A DNA stretch of 14,873 nt from Chloroflexota bacterium (GCA_005879655.1 VBJK01000103.1:1-14873), one strand, 5' to 3'; shown: positions 5,531 to 13,298, numbered from the stretch's first letter. Numbers and translations: made by a program. The notes: generated from the sequence alone by a model not told the origin.

Positions 5531-6298
5531 ATGAGCAAGCTCTATGAAGAACTCAAAGCAATGCTAGCTCAGGAAAAAGGAGTTGCCTTAGCAACAGTAG
5601 TGCGTGGTCCAGAACATGTTGGTGCCAAACTCCTTGTCTTTCCTGACCAGACTGCCCGTGGGACACTCGGTTCTGGCACGCTTGATCAAGCCGTGATCCC
5701 TGTCGCGGAAGGAGCTATCTGGCAAGCCAAAGCGCATATCCAATCCTTTACAGTTGAATGCGCCACAACTGCTCAGACGTTCGATGTCTTTATCGAAGGT
5801 TTTCCTCCTCCTCCAACCCTGATCATCGTAGGCGCGGGACACATTGCAATTCCCCTAATGACCTTTGCCAAAACGCTGAATTATCGCGTCGTAGTTATCG
5901 ATGCGCGTGCTGCTTTCGCTACGCGTGAGCGTTTTCCTCACGCAGACGAATTGATTGTGGCTTGGCCAGATCACGTACTGGAGAAAATGGACCTGCATCC
6001 GTCTACATCAGTAGTAGTACTAACGCATGACCCGAAATTTGATGAACCGACACTCAAAGTCGTACTTGTGCGGCGTGTTGGCTATATAGGGGCCATCGGT
6101 AGCCGCAAGACAAGTGTACAGCGGGCAGAGCGTTTGAGGCAACAGGGGATCACTGCTGAACAGCTCCGCCGTATTCACGGACCAATTGGCCTCAATATTG
6201 GTGCAAGCTCGCCAGAGGAGATAGCTCTAGCAATTATCGCTGAAATCGTTGCAACGTTTCATGGCAAAGATGCTACAACAGTACTGGATTGGACGTAA
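5531..6298 (+). CDS. xdhC: XdhC-family protein with degenerate CoxI domain plus Rossmann domain
   Basis: A 255-residue protein with two parts. Residues 1-90 resemble an XdhC_CoxI domain, but the motif that is SGGCVE in its neighbour reads GSGTLD (47-52) and the ACGGT block is lost. Residues 95-245 are the XdhC C-terminal Rossmann domain: GAGHIA (101-106), DARAAFATRERFP (124-136), THDPKFDEPTL (165-175), YIGAIGSRKT (185-194) and IHGPIGLNIGASSPEEIA (215-232). The family matures molybdenum hydroxylases. The pair probably works as a heteromeric XdhC, with the first protein supplying the intact cofactor-binding motifs and this one the Rossmann part. AGGGG lies about 10 nt before the ATG. A gap of 158 nt without a clear terminator follows. 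Confidence 0.88.
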   Translation: MSKLYEELKAMLAQEKGVALATVVRGPEHVGAKLLVFPDQTARGTLGSGTLDQAVIPVAEGAIWQAKAHIQSFTVECATTAQTFDVFIEGFPPPPTLIIVGAGHIAIPLMTFAKTLNYRVVVIDARAAFATRERFPHADELIVAWPDHVLEKMDLHPSTSVVVLTHDPKFDEPTLKVVLVRRVGYIGAIGSRKTSVQRAERLRQQGITAEQLRRIHGPIGLNIGASSPEEIALAIIAEIVATFHGKDATTVLDWT

Positions 6299-6456
6299 AG
6301 GGTAACTTTCTGTAACTTCTTCTTGCTTCATTCGTCAATGCTGTTAAGAGCGTTTCAATGGTCTAAGCTTTTGAACATATTAATCAATAAAAAAGTGAAA
6401 CGATTGTGATGCGCTATGATAACAATTACGGACATTCATCTAGAAAAGGATAGGAT

Positions 6457-7704
6457 ATGGCAGATAACTCCGCCGAGCGCAATGATCCAAGGCAAGCACC
6501 TTTCTCAAGAACAGCAAACCAGCATGAGCAGGGGAAGTTGATCATTGGCAGCTTTAAAGATCAACCACAAGTGGGACAACGACAGCATCACCAGTATCCG
6601 CCGGGGCAACAGGCGCAACAGCAGGTTCCACCAGCAGCTGCATATGCTAATGTGCAACAAAGCGCATCTTCCCAGGCGGAGCGTCGGCGTGGGCCAAGAA
6701 GACGCAGTCGTGGCTGTCTCATTGCCACCATTGTTGTACTGGTACTTGCCTGCATTCTTGGTAGTCTGGTAGTGAGCACAACACAACGTGTGCTGGCTTT
6801 TGGCTCGGCGATCTCTACACAAGCGCCACTCAGTACCCAGAATAACTATATGAATACTAGTGAGCGCACAAACCTGCTGGTCATGGGCTTTGGTGGTGTA
6901 ACACATGATGGAGCCTATCTGACGGACTCAATGATCGTTATCAGCTTGCTGCCGGGGAGCCATCATACATCACTCATCTCCACACCACGCGATCTAATAG
7001 TACAGGTTCCCGAAGGCTCTGGCAGATATGGCAAGATCAATTCGGTCTATGAATATGGCTCCAACTTTGGCAAAGATCGTGTAGCTGGTGGCGATGCAGC
7101 CGCAAAAAAAATTTCAGCGGTAATAGGCTTGCCTGTCCAATATTGGATGATGATTGACTTTATAGGCTTCAAGAAAGTGATTGACGCTATTGGAGGCGTA
7201 GATGTCAGCATCCCTACCACCTTTAATGCGTGCTATCCGAAGAACGATGATGCAGCGAAAGATGCGAGCTGGATCAAGGTCCAATTCAACAAGGGAGTAG
7301 AGCACATGAATGGTGCAAGGGCAATCCAGTATGCCCGTGCGCGTGAGCCAATGGAAGTGTGTGGACTGGGAAAGTCGCAGAATTTCGCAGAACTCACCGA
7401 CTTTGGGCGCTCTGCTCGTCAACAGATTATCATCAAAGCTGCCCTGGCTCAAGTAAAACAGATAACGACCTGGCCTAAGCTGCTAGATGCTATGGATGCT
7501 CTACAGCAGACAATTTACACAAATCTGTCCCTAGCGGATCTGGCGCAGTTCTCGTTGAAAATGGATCTGAATGATCCGCACGCGGCCCGTGTTGGTTTAA
7601 GCCTCCGCAATGTGCTTGAAGAAGATCATGCTTACAACCTTCATCCAGCTGGCAACGATTGGAATGTGATCGCTAACTACGTCAAGCAAAATTTGTATAA
7701 CTAA
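6457..7704 (+). CDS. LytR-CpsA-Psr (LCP) family cell-envelope glycopolymer transferase
   Basis: LCP enzymes transfer undecaprenyl-linked glycopolymers to peptidoglycan or other envelope acceptors outside the membrane. This 415-residue protein has a Gln/Pro-rich, disordered cytoplasmic N-terminus (1-75), an Arg cluster ERRRGPRRRSR (75-85) and one membrane anchor (87-107). The LCP domain spans ~136-330. Conserved charged positions are visible: Asp157 (LTDSM), Arg178 (STPRDL), Lys193 (GKINSVYEYG), Asp234 (MIDFIGF), Arg288/294/296 (ARAIQYARAR), and Asp315, Arg318 and Arg321 (DFGRSARQQ). The ATG is preceded by two AGGA-type sites (AAAAGGATAGGAT). The 158-nt upstream gap holds no strong promoter match, only TATGAT at 6415-6420. 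An intrinsic terminator follows at 7744. The physiological acceptor is not predictable. Confidence 0.9.
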   Translation: MADNSAERNDPRQAPFSRTANQHEQGKLIIGSFKDQPQVGQRQHHQYPPGQQAQQQVPPAAAYANVQQSASSQAERRRGPRRRSRGCLIATIVVLVLACILGSLVVSTTQRVLAFGSAISTQAPLSTQNNYMNTSERTNLLVMGFGGVTHDGAYLTDSMIVISLLPGSHHTSLISTPRDLIVQVPEGSGRYGKINSVYEYGSNFGKDRVAGGDAAAKKISAVIGLPVQYWMMIDFIGFKKVIDAIGGVDVSIPTTFNACYPKNDDAAKDASWIKVQFNKGVEHMNGARAIQYARAREPMEVCGLGKSQNFAELTDFGRSARQQIIIKAALAQVKQITTWPKLLDAMDALQQTIYTNLSLADLAQFSLKMDLNDPHAARVGLSLRNVLEEDHAYNLHPAGNDWNVIANYVKQNLYN

Positions 7705-7743
7705 GTAAGCTCATGTAATTAGTCTCGTCGCTTTTGTAAAAGT

Positions 7744-7784
7744 ATTGCCTAGACGAGCCGTTCAGGCCAATCTAGGCAATTTTC
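7744..7784 (+). terminator. Intrinsic terminator downstream of the LCP gene
   Basis: A 10-bp perfect stem (ATTGCCTAGA at 7744-7753 with TCTAGGCAAT at 7771-7780) encloses a 17-nt loop and is followed by TTTTCT. It lies 40 nt after the LCP stop. The stem plus short T run fits rho-independent termination, although the loop is larger than typical. Confidence 0.6.
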
Positions 7785-7799
7785 TATGTTTCGTGCCAG

Positions 7800-7996
7800 A
7801 CAGAAGTCGTTAACGGGCGTCCAGTGAAAAGCATCAACCAGTGGTATAATAAGCGGAGAGTAGAGCTACAAAAGCAGCTTGGGTAGACAGGGACTACAGC
7901 GCGCATAGAGAAGATCACCAACAAACGCAACCGCCGTATTTGGAACTATATCATGTAGTCAGGGCTACTAGTGATTCGCTTATCAACTTTCTCTAA
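7800..7996 (+). pseudogene. Decayed fragment of an IS200/IS605-type tnpB (OrfB) gene
   Basis: Read in the frame containing 7809-7811, the DNA gives VNGRPVKSINQWYNKRR, then VELQKQLG, a stop (TAG at 7884), TGTTARIEKITNKRNRRIWN and YIM, then another stop at 7956. A one-base shift near 7951 continues the match as HVVRATSDSLINFL up to a TAA at 7994. The GRPxKSxNQxYNKR and TNKRNRRxxxYxH blocks are very typical of TnpB/OrfB proteins. Only about 60 of some 400 codons remain. Neither the Zn-finger nor the catalytic C-terminal region follows, so this is a non-functional relic. Its ATTAAT-like ends and guide RNA cannot be identified. The rest of the 7705-8071 gap holds only the terminator and the start region of the next gene. 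Confidence 0.75.
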
Positions 7997-8071
7997 TGAT
8001 CGATAAACCTTTCTAATTTCTGAGGGACATGCACACACTCTATATATAGCTAGCATCGAGGGTATGAATTT

Positions 8072-9460
8072 ATGGAAAACCTACAAAATATGCGCCGTCT
8101 CATTGGTGGTATTTATCGCATCGGTCAGATAATAACCACATCCAGTATCCTCTTGTTCTGTACAGCAGAGAATCGCAACACCAATGACGTGGTAGGGCTT
8201 TTCGTGATCGAGTTTCCTCCGACGATGCCTGCTGCAAGTATAGAAAGGCTGTTGGAACCACTACGGGTACGCAGTAGCATGCAGTCTCAACACGTGCTTC
8301 ATATCCATAATTGTGGGATCGAAGGGCATCGCATGTATATTGCTACAGACCCGCCCCATGGTCTGACTTTGCGCTATGTAATGGACAATGAATATATCGA
8401 TATAGCACGCTCATTGGAACTCATTAAGCAAGTGGCTAATGGGGTGAATGATCTTCACGAAAGGGGACTTGTTGGCTTAGATCTCCGTCCTCAACTTATT
8501 ACCGTAGATACGCTTGGAGTTTGTGATCATGTGCAGGTTGATGACATCGGGCTGCGCTCTCTGCTGCTTTCATCCGGTTATGCGTACAGCCAGCAAACAA
8601 ACGATATAAGCTATATCGACCCGCGTTATGTACCACCGGAATACATGAACCAGGGTCAGGTGGGTGCCGGTAGCGATGTCTATCAGTTAGGTATTCTCTT
8701 GTTTGAACTCGTTGCCGGGCGCTTACCATTTGTGGGAAGAACACCTGCTGATACTGGCGTGTTACAGAGTACTGAGCCAGTGCCCCGTTTGGCAGATTAT
8801 GCGCATGATGCTCCTGATGTACTGCAAACCATTCTTGAATGTGCGATGGCAAAACAACAGAGTAAGCGCTTTGCCAATGTAAAGGCGTTGCTCAGAGCAC
8901 TGGAAAATGTGGAGCTTCATGGTGATAAAGCCGTATCGGAGCCGATAGACAGAGGGCAAAAGTCGAGTGTTGCCTTAACCTCAGAGATGCCCTTATTAGA
9001 CGATGTCGCGCTACGGGCAACACTAATAGACAAACCCGAACACACAGTTACAGCGGTGCATACGCTCGCTCAGGATATCGTCATCGAGCCTGGTGTTCTG
9101 GCCTATCTCTACCATGAGAAGTCAGGACAGCCACCACAGCGCATTCTTATCAAACAGAAAGAGGCTACTATTGGTCGCACCGACCCGAAGCGAGACTACA
9201 AGCCCGATATCGATTTGAGCGATATTGATCCTGAAATGACAATCTCGCGCCAACATGCTCGTATTCGCTGTAAAGAAAACTTATTCTATATTGAGGACTT
9301 AAAAAGCCGTAATAAAACACGGCTGGGTGAGTTGGCACTTACACCATTAAAAGAAGTATTGCTGAGGCATGGCGATAGACTATTCTTCGGCAAGGTATGC
9401 CTGCAATTCGGCATACCAGGCCAGGGTGATTTGCCTAAACTGAAACAACAGAAAGCATAG
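8072..9460 (+). CDS. Protein kinase-like (probable pseudokinase) with C-terminal FHA domain
   Basis: A 462-residue soluble protein. Residues ~12-280 follow the Ser/Thr kinase fold. The HRDLKPxN loop appears as GLDLRPQLI (135-143): the Asp is kept, Lys is Arg139 and Asn is Leu142. DFG is DIG (158-160), APE is PPE (188-190) and the helix-F block is SDVYQLGILLFELVAGRLPF (201-220). The Gly-rich loop is absent and the VAIK Lys is replaced (VGLFVIEF, 41-48), so ATP phosphotransfer is unlikely. After a linker, residues ~355-447 form an FHA domain: IGRTDP (367-372), SRQHARI (392-398) and DLKSRNKTRL (409-418). FHA domains bind phosphothreonine. A signalling scaffold is the likely role. A GAGGG site precedes the ATG, at about 9 nt. 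The gene faces the next one convergently across 18 bp. Confidence 0.85.
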   Translation: MENLQNMRRLIGGIYRIGQIITTSSILLFCTAENRNTNDVVGLFVIEFPPTMPAASIERLLEPLRVRSSMQSQHVLHIHNCGIEGHRMYIATDPPHGLTLRYVMDNEYIDIARSLELIKQVANGVNDLHERGLVGLDLRPQLITVDTLGVCDHVQVDDIGLRSLLLSSGYAYSQQTNDISYIDPRYVPPEYMNQGQVGAGSDVYQLGILLFELVAGRLPFVGRTPADTGVLQSTEPVPRLADYAHDAPDVLQTILECAMAKQQSKRFANVKALLRALENVELHGDKAVSEPIDRGQKSSVALTSEMPLLDDVALRATLIDKPEHTVTAVHTLAQDIVIEPGVLAYLYHEKSGQPPQRILIKQKEATIGRTDPKRDYKPDIDLSDIDPEMTISRQHARIRCKENLFYIEDLKSRNKTRLGELALTPLKEVLLRHGDRLFFGKVCLQFGIPGQGDLPKLKQQKA

Positions 9461-9478
9461 CAAGGTGGCTGCAACTTC

Positions 9479-9700
9479 TTAGTGCCCAACCGCCTTGATG
9501 CGCTCAGGACGACGCACAAAGTAATAGACTAACGCACCGATCAGTGGAGCAAAAAGAATAAACAGCGTCCAGGCAACTTTATCATTGCCATCCGATGGCT
9601 CTTTGACTAGGCAGTCGATCAATACCCAGATCCAGAAAATGGTGGCCAGAGATGCGAGACCGTTCATACCAATCCCGAAAAAATGAAATAGGCCGTACAT
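9479..9700 (-). CDS. PLDc_N-type two-helix mini membrane protein
   Basis: A 73-residue protein matching the stand-alone phospholipase D N-terminal (PLDc_N) transmembrane domain found at the start of cardiolipin synthases. It has a first helix at about 16-32 (LATIFWIWVLIDCLVKE), a polar turn (PSDGNDK), a second helix at 42-62 (WTLFILFAPLIGALVYYFV) and a basic C-terminus (RRPERIKAVGH). No HKD catalytic motif is present, so it is not a synthase. Stand-alone copies are common in Gram-positive and Chloroflexota-like genomes and their role is unknown. AGAAGGAG lies about 6 nt before the ATG, one of the best ribosome binding sites in the window. It is downstream of hom on the same strand but 160 nt away, so it probably has its own promoter. 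Confidence 0.85.
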   Translation of the reverse strand: MYGLFHFFGIGMNGLASLATIFWIWVLIDCLVKEPSDGNDKVAWTLFILFAPLIGALVYYFVRRPERIKAVGH

Positions 9701-9860
9701 AATTGTCTCCTTCTGTTTTTCCGCATAACATATCTCTTACAGACAGACCTATATACTACGTAACTTCCTTACACATAAGCTACGTGTCCCCAACAGAGAA
9801 GTTGCAACTACTCAGGCTTATTTATTGCTAAGTACAGTAGCTCGACAAAGTTGCGACACT

Positions 9861-10907
9861 TCACGAAATTTTGCTTGCCACAGCTAATAGATCAGCTAAC
9901 ATGCCTTGCCCCGTCTGTAACCTGCCCGCGCCCGGTCCAATTACGGTGACAGCTGAGAGCGTATCGCTCTGCAAGGTAATAGCGTTTGTGACGCCATCGA
10001 CATGTGCCAGTGGATCGCTCAAGGGTAAGGCTGTAGGTTCGACACGAGCTTGCAGGCGTCTTTCTCCATTTTCAGTTGTTTCTTGTAAGGAGGCGATCAA
10101 TTTGATGCGTTTATCATTAGCGGCGGCCTGTTGTAGCTGTTCCTGTGTGATAGCTGTAATACCCTCGCGTGCGACCTGCTCAGGTTTCAGCGAGCGGCCA
10201 AACACTAAGGCGGCGAGGATGAGAACTTTTGCAACGGCGTCATAGCCTTCAACGTCAGCTGTAGGGTCGGCCTCAGCATAGCCCTGAGCCTGAGCTTCTG
10301 CCAATACTTCGCCGTATGCGCGTCCGCTAGCCATGGCGCTCAGGATATAGTTGGTGGTGCCATTGAGGATGCCTCGGATGCTGTGTATAGTAGCACCAGC
10401 CATTCCCTCTTGTAGCGTGCTAATAACCGGTGTGCCCGCCATAACGGTCGATTCCATGCGCAATTGCACGCCATGCTCTTGTGCCAGGGACAGCAGTTCT
10501 TGCGCTGCCAGTGCAACTGGACCTTTGTTGGCGGTCACAACATGCATGTTCTGTGCTAATGCTGTACGGATATGGCTGATACCTGGCTCGGCATCGTGCA
10601 AATTGGTTCCCGTCGCCTCCGCCAGCACATCTGCATGTGTGGCGCGTAAACCTGCGAGAGCATCCTCCCAGTGCATTACTCCGGGATGCTTCGTGAAGGG
10701 CTGGTGCTTGGCTGCAAGCTCCAGCAGAGTGGCAATATCCAGCCCATCTTCACGATAAATGAAGCCATTGCGCGCGCTTGCGACACTCACCAAGCTCACA
10801 TCCAGATCATAGTGTTGCTGCAAGACAGCTCGTTTTGTGAGCAATAGCTCAGCCAGACCTTGTCCTACGACACCAAAACCAATGATTGAGAGACGAAGAT
10901 GTTTCAT
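9861..10907 (-). CDS. hom: Homoserine dehydrogenase, short form without ACT domain
   Basis: Reduces aspartate-semialdehyde to homoserine with NAD(P)H, the branch point to threonine, methionine and isoleucine. From the ATG at 10907 it is 348 residues. The Rossmann motif is GFGVVG (10-15). Further blocks are VVTANKGPVA (123-132, Lys128), GILNGTTNYIL (179-189), the catalytic-domain block DPTADVEGYDAVAK (214-227, with Asp223 and Lys227) and a C-terminal GPGAG (324-328). It lacks the ~90-residue C-terminal ACT domain of the longer form, so direct threonine feedback through that domain is not expected. A TTG directly upstream (10910) could also start translation: AGGGG lies 6 nt from TTG and 9 nt from ATG. 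The gene begins 12 nt after murJ, and the murJ stop overlaps its ribosome binding site. Confidence 0.92.
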   Translation of the reverse strand: MKHLRLSIIGFGVVGQGLAELLLTKRAVLQQHYDLDVSLVSVASARNGFIYREDGLDIATLLELAAKHQPFTKHPGVMHWEDALAGLRATHADVLAEATGTNLHDAEPGISHIRTALAQNMHVVTANKGPVALAAQELLSLAQEHGVQLRMESTVMAGTPVISTLQEGMAGATIHSIRGILNGTTNYILSAMASGRAYGEVLAEAQAQGYAEADPTADVEGYDAVAKVLILAALVFGRSLKPEQVAREGITAITQEQLQQAAANDKRIKLIASLQETTENGERRLQARVEPTALPLSDPLAHVDGVTNAITLQSDTLSAVTVIGPGAGRLQTGQGMLADLLAVASKIS

Positions 10908-10919
10908 CAAGAGTAACCC

Positions 10920-13298
10920 CTATATCCAGGATAATTTAAGACGCTCAAGCACACGTTTGACGGGTCCGAATTCTTCTATGCCCAGGCTACGGGCCACGCG
11001 CAGATAGGTAAATGCGCCAATCAGTATTTCGATCAAGAGCTTAACCAGGGCAACGAGTGTACCAGGTAGCCCTAATGTTTGGCTGTGCAATGTATCTATC
11101 CAGGCGAGGGAAGGGATGCCACCAATCATCGTGAACAGACCATCGAGTAAGGAACTTGTGATTAACAGTGCCACAGCCATTGCCAGCGCAGCAAGTAGCA
11201 AACGCCCAATGTAGAGACTCAAATCGCGTACTTGCAGATCACCAACACGCTGATGCAGGAGCCAGAAGAGAATAACCGCTTCTAGCAGCCCTGCTAGCGA
11301 CGTTGAGAAGGCGAGTGCTCCCATACCCCACTGTACGCCCCAGACCGACGCGTTGATCAGCAATAAACTAAGCGCGATCTTGAAAACGAACTGGCCTACA
11401 CTGATAATGACTGGCGTTTTGCTATCGCGCAAAGCATAAAATGCGCGGGTCAGGATTTCGACGGCGGCCAGGCCCGTTAAGCCGAGGGCAAAGAACGCTA
11501 ATGGTATGACGGTCGATTTGGCATCGTTGAGGCTATAGCGACCGTGCTGGAGCAAGACTTGGATGATTGGAAGACCGAGCACAATCATGCCGACGCTCGA
11601 AGGGATGGACATAAAGAGAATGCCGCGCAATGTGGTCAGGATGGTATTGCGCACGCGATCGAAACGTCCCTTGGTCACGTTTTCCGCCAGCGTCGGGAAT
11701 GCGGCTGTCGAAACCGACATACCAAACACACCTATGGGTAGCAGAACCAGCTGCAACGCTTGGTAATACTGCGTGATCAGACCATTTATGCCCGTAGTAC
11801 CAACGACAACAACAAGCAACAGAATCAGACCACGATCAACAAATGTTGAGGTATAGAGCATGGCAGCATTGACGATGCGTGGTATCATCTGTCGCCCAAT
11901 CTGGATAACACCGGGGTGACGCCAGTCTAGAGCCTTATATGAATACCGCATGCCAACTTTAACTAGGCCGGGGATCTGTATGCCGATCTGTAATAGCGCT
12001 CCTAATACAACACCCCAGGTGGCCGCCAAGACTGCTATAGAGTCGTTGCGCTGACCACGAATTGCGAAGTAGATGCCTGGTAGCAAGCCAATGATCAGGC
12101 CAACGTTATATAACACAGTGCCGATGGCTGGAAGGCGAAAATCTTGCTGGGCGTTTAATACGGCGGTAATAATGACACCAGCACCAAGCGCAATTGATTG
12201 TAGGAGCATGATACGTGTCAAGGAAGCAATAAGATCAAGCTGATGGGCATCATGCACCCCCGGATTATAGAACGGCACGAGCAGGGGGGTAAAGATCATC
12301 GTGATGATGGCCAAGCTCCCCATGATGACAATGGCCAAGTTCAGTGTCGAAATGGCAATATGCCACGCAGTCTTTTCATCCTTCTCGCCTACCATGTACT
12401 TGGTAAAGAGGGGGATGAATGCAGAACTGAGTGCCCCACCAGCCACAATATTAAAGATGAGATCAGGAACTAAAAACGCCTGCAAGTAGGCATCGGATGT
12501 GTTGCTGGTACCGAAGACAAAGGCAAACATGGAGGTACGCAGCAGTCCGAGAATACGGCTGGCAATAAAGGCAAAGGTAAGGATCATCGTGGCTTTACCA
12601 ATGCGCAAACGCTGAATCATGGCTGTGTCTTGCGCAGGTTGAGCAGCGGGAGCGAGATTCTTAGGAAGCTCCTTTGGAGTCTCTACTACTGGCAATTTCC
12701 CTGAGCGTAGTGGCGAGATTTCGCCGCCACCTTTCGCTGGTAATCCAACTAAAGGCGTTGGTGAGCCTACTGATGGGGGGGGTAATGAGCCAGAAATGAG
12801 CGGCCCGGCAACATTACCAACTTGTGGAGACTGAGGTGAATCAGTTGGCGGTTGCTTTAGTCCTTTTGTCTTCCATGGTATAGTCGTGGTAATATCCGCG
12901 CTCATACGTCGCTGTTGACGACGCATACGCTCTTCACGTAATTGCTGCAAACGCTCCTGGCGTAGCTGGGCAATCGGCTGTGACGGTTGTGGAGTGTCGA
13001 AATACTGATACTCCATGCCCTGACCATAGCCCAATGATGATCCCATATCAGGAATTGGCTCCTGATAGTTTATCAATTGCTGAGCCGTGTGCAATCTGTG
13101 CCCCGGTGGCAAGACGAGTGTTGCATCGGGTGGAGGTGGCGGCTGCTGCGGCTGCGTCGGTCCCGATGACGGTGGCATGATCGGAGGAGGCGGCTGTGTA
13201 CCTCCCTCTGTCTCCTGATCATATTGCCAACCACGATACTCTTGCTGTCCAGGCCCACCCCGTTCGGGTGAGGATGAATGCTGTCCTTTGTTTCCCAC
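10920..13298 (-). CDS. murJ: MurJ/MviN lipid II flippase with long disordered N-terminal extension
   Basis: MurJ flips lipid II across the membrane for peptidoglycan synthesis. The core starts near residue 232 (RIGKATMILTFAFIASRILG) and continues with family landmarks: SRILGLLRTSMFAFVFG (247-263), SDAYLQAFLVPDL (268-280) and GGALSSAFIPLFTKYM (287-302), then about 14 membrane helices. Length is 792 residues against about 510 for the family. The extra ~230 N-terminal residues are Pro/Gln/Gly-rich, with PPPPP runs near 36-57 and a basic coiled-coil-like patch (QLRQERLQQLREERMRRQQR, 111-130). They would lie in the cytoplasm. The start is a GTG with only a weak GAG-type site, so a later start is possible, but the frame is open throughout. 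The E. coli Arg51-Arg52 pair aligns with Phe282-Asn283 here. hom follows 12 nt downstream, so the two are probably co-transcribed. Confidence 0.9.
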   Translation of the reverse strand: MGNKGQHSSSPERGGPGQQEYRGWQYDQETEGGTQPPPPIMPPSSGPTQPQQPPPPPDATLVLPPGHRLHTAQQLINYQEPIPDMGSSLGYGQGMEYQYFDTPQPSQPIAQLRQERLQQLREERMRRQQRRMSADITTTIPWKTKGLKQPPTDSPQSPQVGNVAGPLISGSLPPPSVGSPTPLVGLPAKGGGEISPLRSGKLPVVETPKELPKNLAPAAQPAQDTAMIQRLRIGKATMILTFAFIASRILGLLRTSMFAFVFGTSNTSDAYLQAFLVPDLIFNIVAGGALSSAFIPLFTKYMVGEKDEKTAWHIAISTLNLAIVIMGSLAIITMIFTPLLVPFYNPGVHDAHQLDLIASLTRIMLLQSIALGAGVIITAVLNAQQDFRLPAIGTVLYNVGLIIGLLPGIYFAIRGQRNDSIAVLAATWGVVLGALLQIGIQIPGLVKVGMRYSYKALDWRHPGVIQIGRQMIPRIVNAAMLYTSTFVDRGLILLLVVVVGTTGINGLITQYYQALQLVLLPIGVFGMSVSTAAFPTLAENVTKGRFDRVRNTILTTLRGILFMSIPSSVGMIVLGLPIIQVLLQHGRYSLNDAKSTVIPLAFFALGLTGLAAVEILTRAFYALRDSKTPVIISVGQFVFKIALSLLLINASVWGVQWGMGALAFSTSLAGLLEAVILFWLLHQRVGDLQVRDLSLYIGRLLLAALAMAVALLITSSLLDGLFTMIGGIPSLAWIDTLHSQTLGLPGTLVALVKLLIEILIGAFTYLRVARSLGIEEFGPVKRVLERLKLSWI

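Noticed and set aside
5173..6298. Frameshifted single xdhC gene
   Set aside because: Both pieces have their own start and ribosome binding site. The second repeats the N-terminal domain rather than continuing it, so this is two genes and not one broken gene.
6299..6456. Promoter for the LCP gene
   Set aside because: TATGAT at 6415 has no acceptable -35 at 16-18 nt, and TTGAAC at 6371 has no -10 at the right distance. It is too weak to list as a feature.
9461..9497. Possible bidirectional terminator between the convergent genes at 9460 and 9479
   Set aside because: CAAGGTGG/CCGCCTTG gives only an 8-bp stem with a G:T pair and a 21-nt loop, and there is no T tract.
9871..10758. Plus-strand frames rich in Cys/Ser/Ala
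   Set aside because: Antisense shadows of homoserine dehydrogenase, whose motifs are clear on the minus strand.
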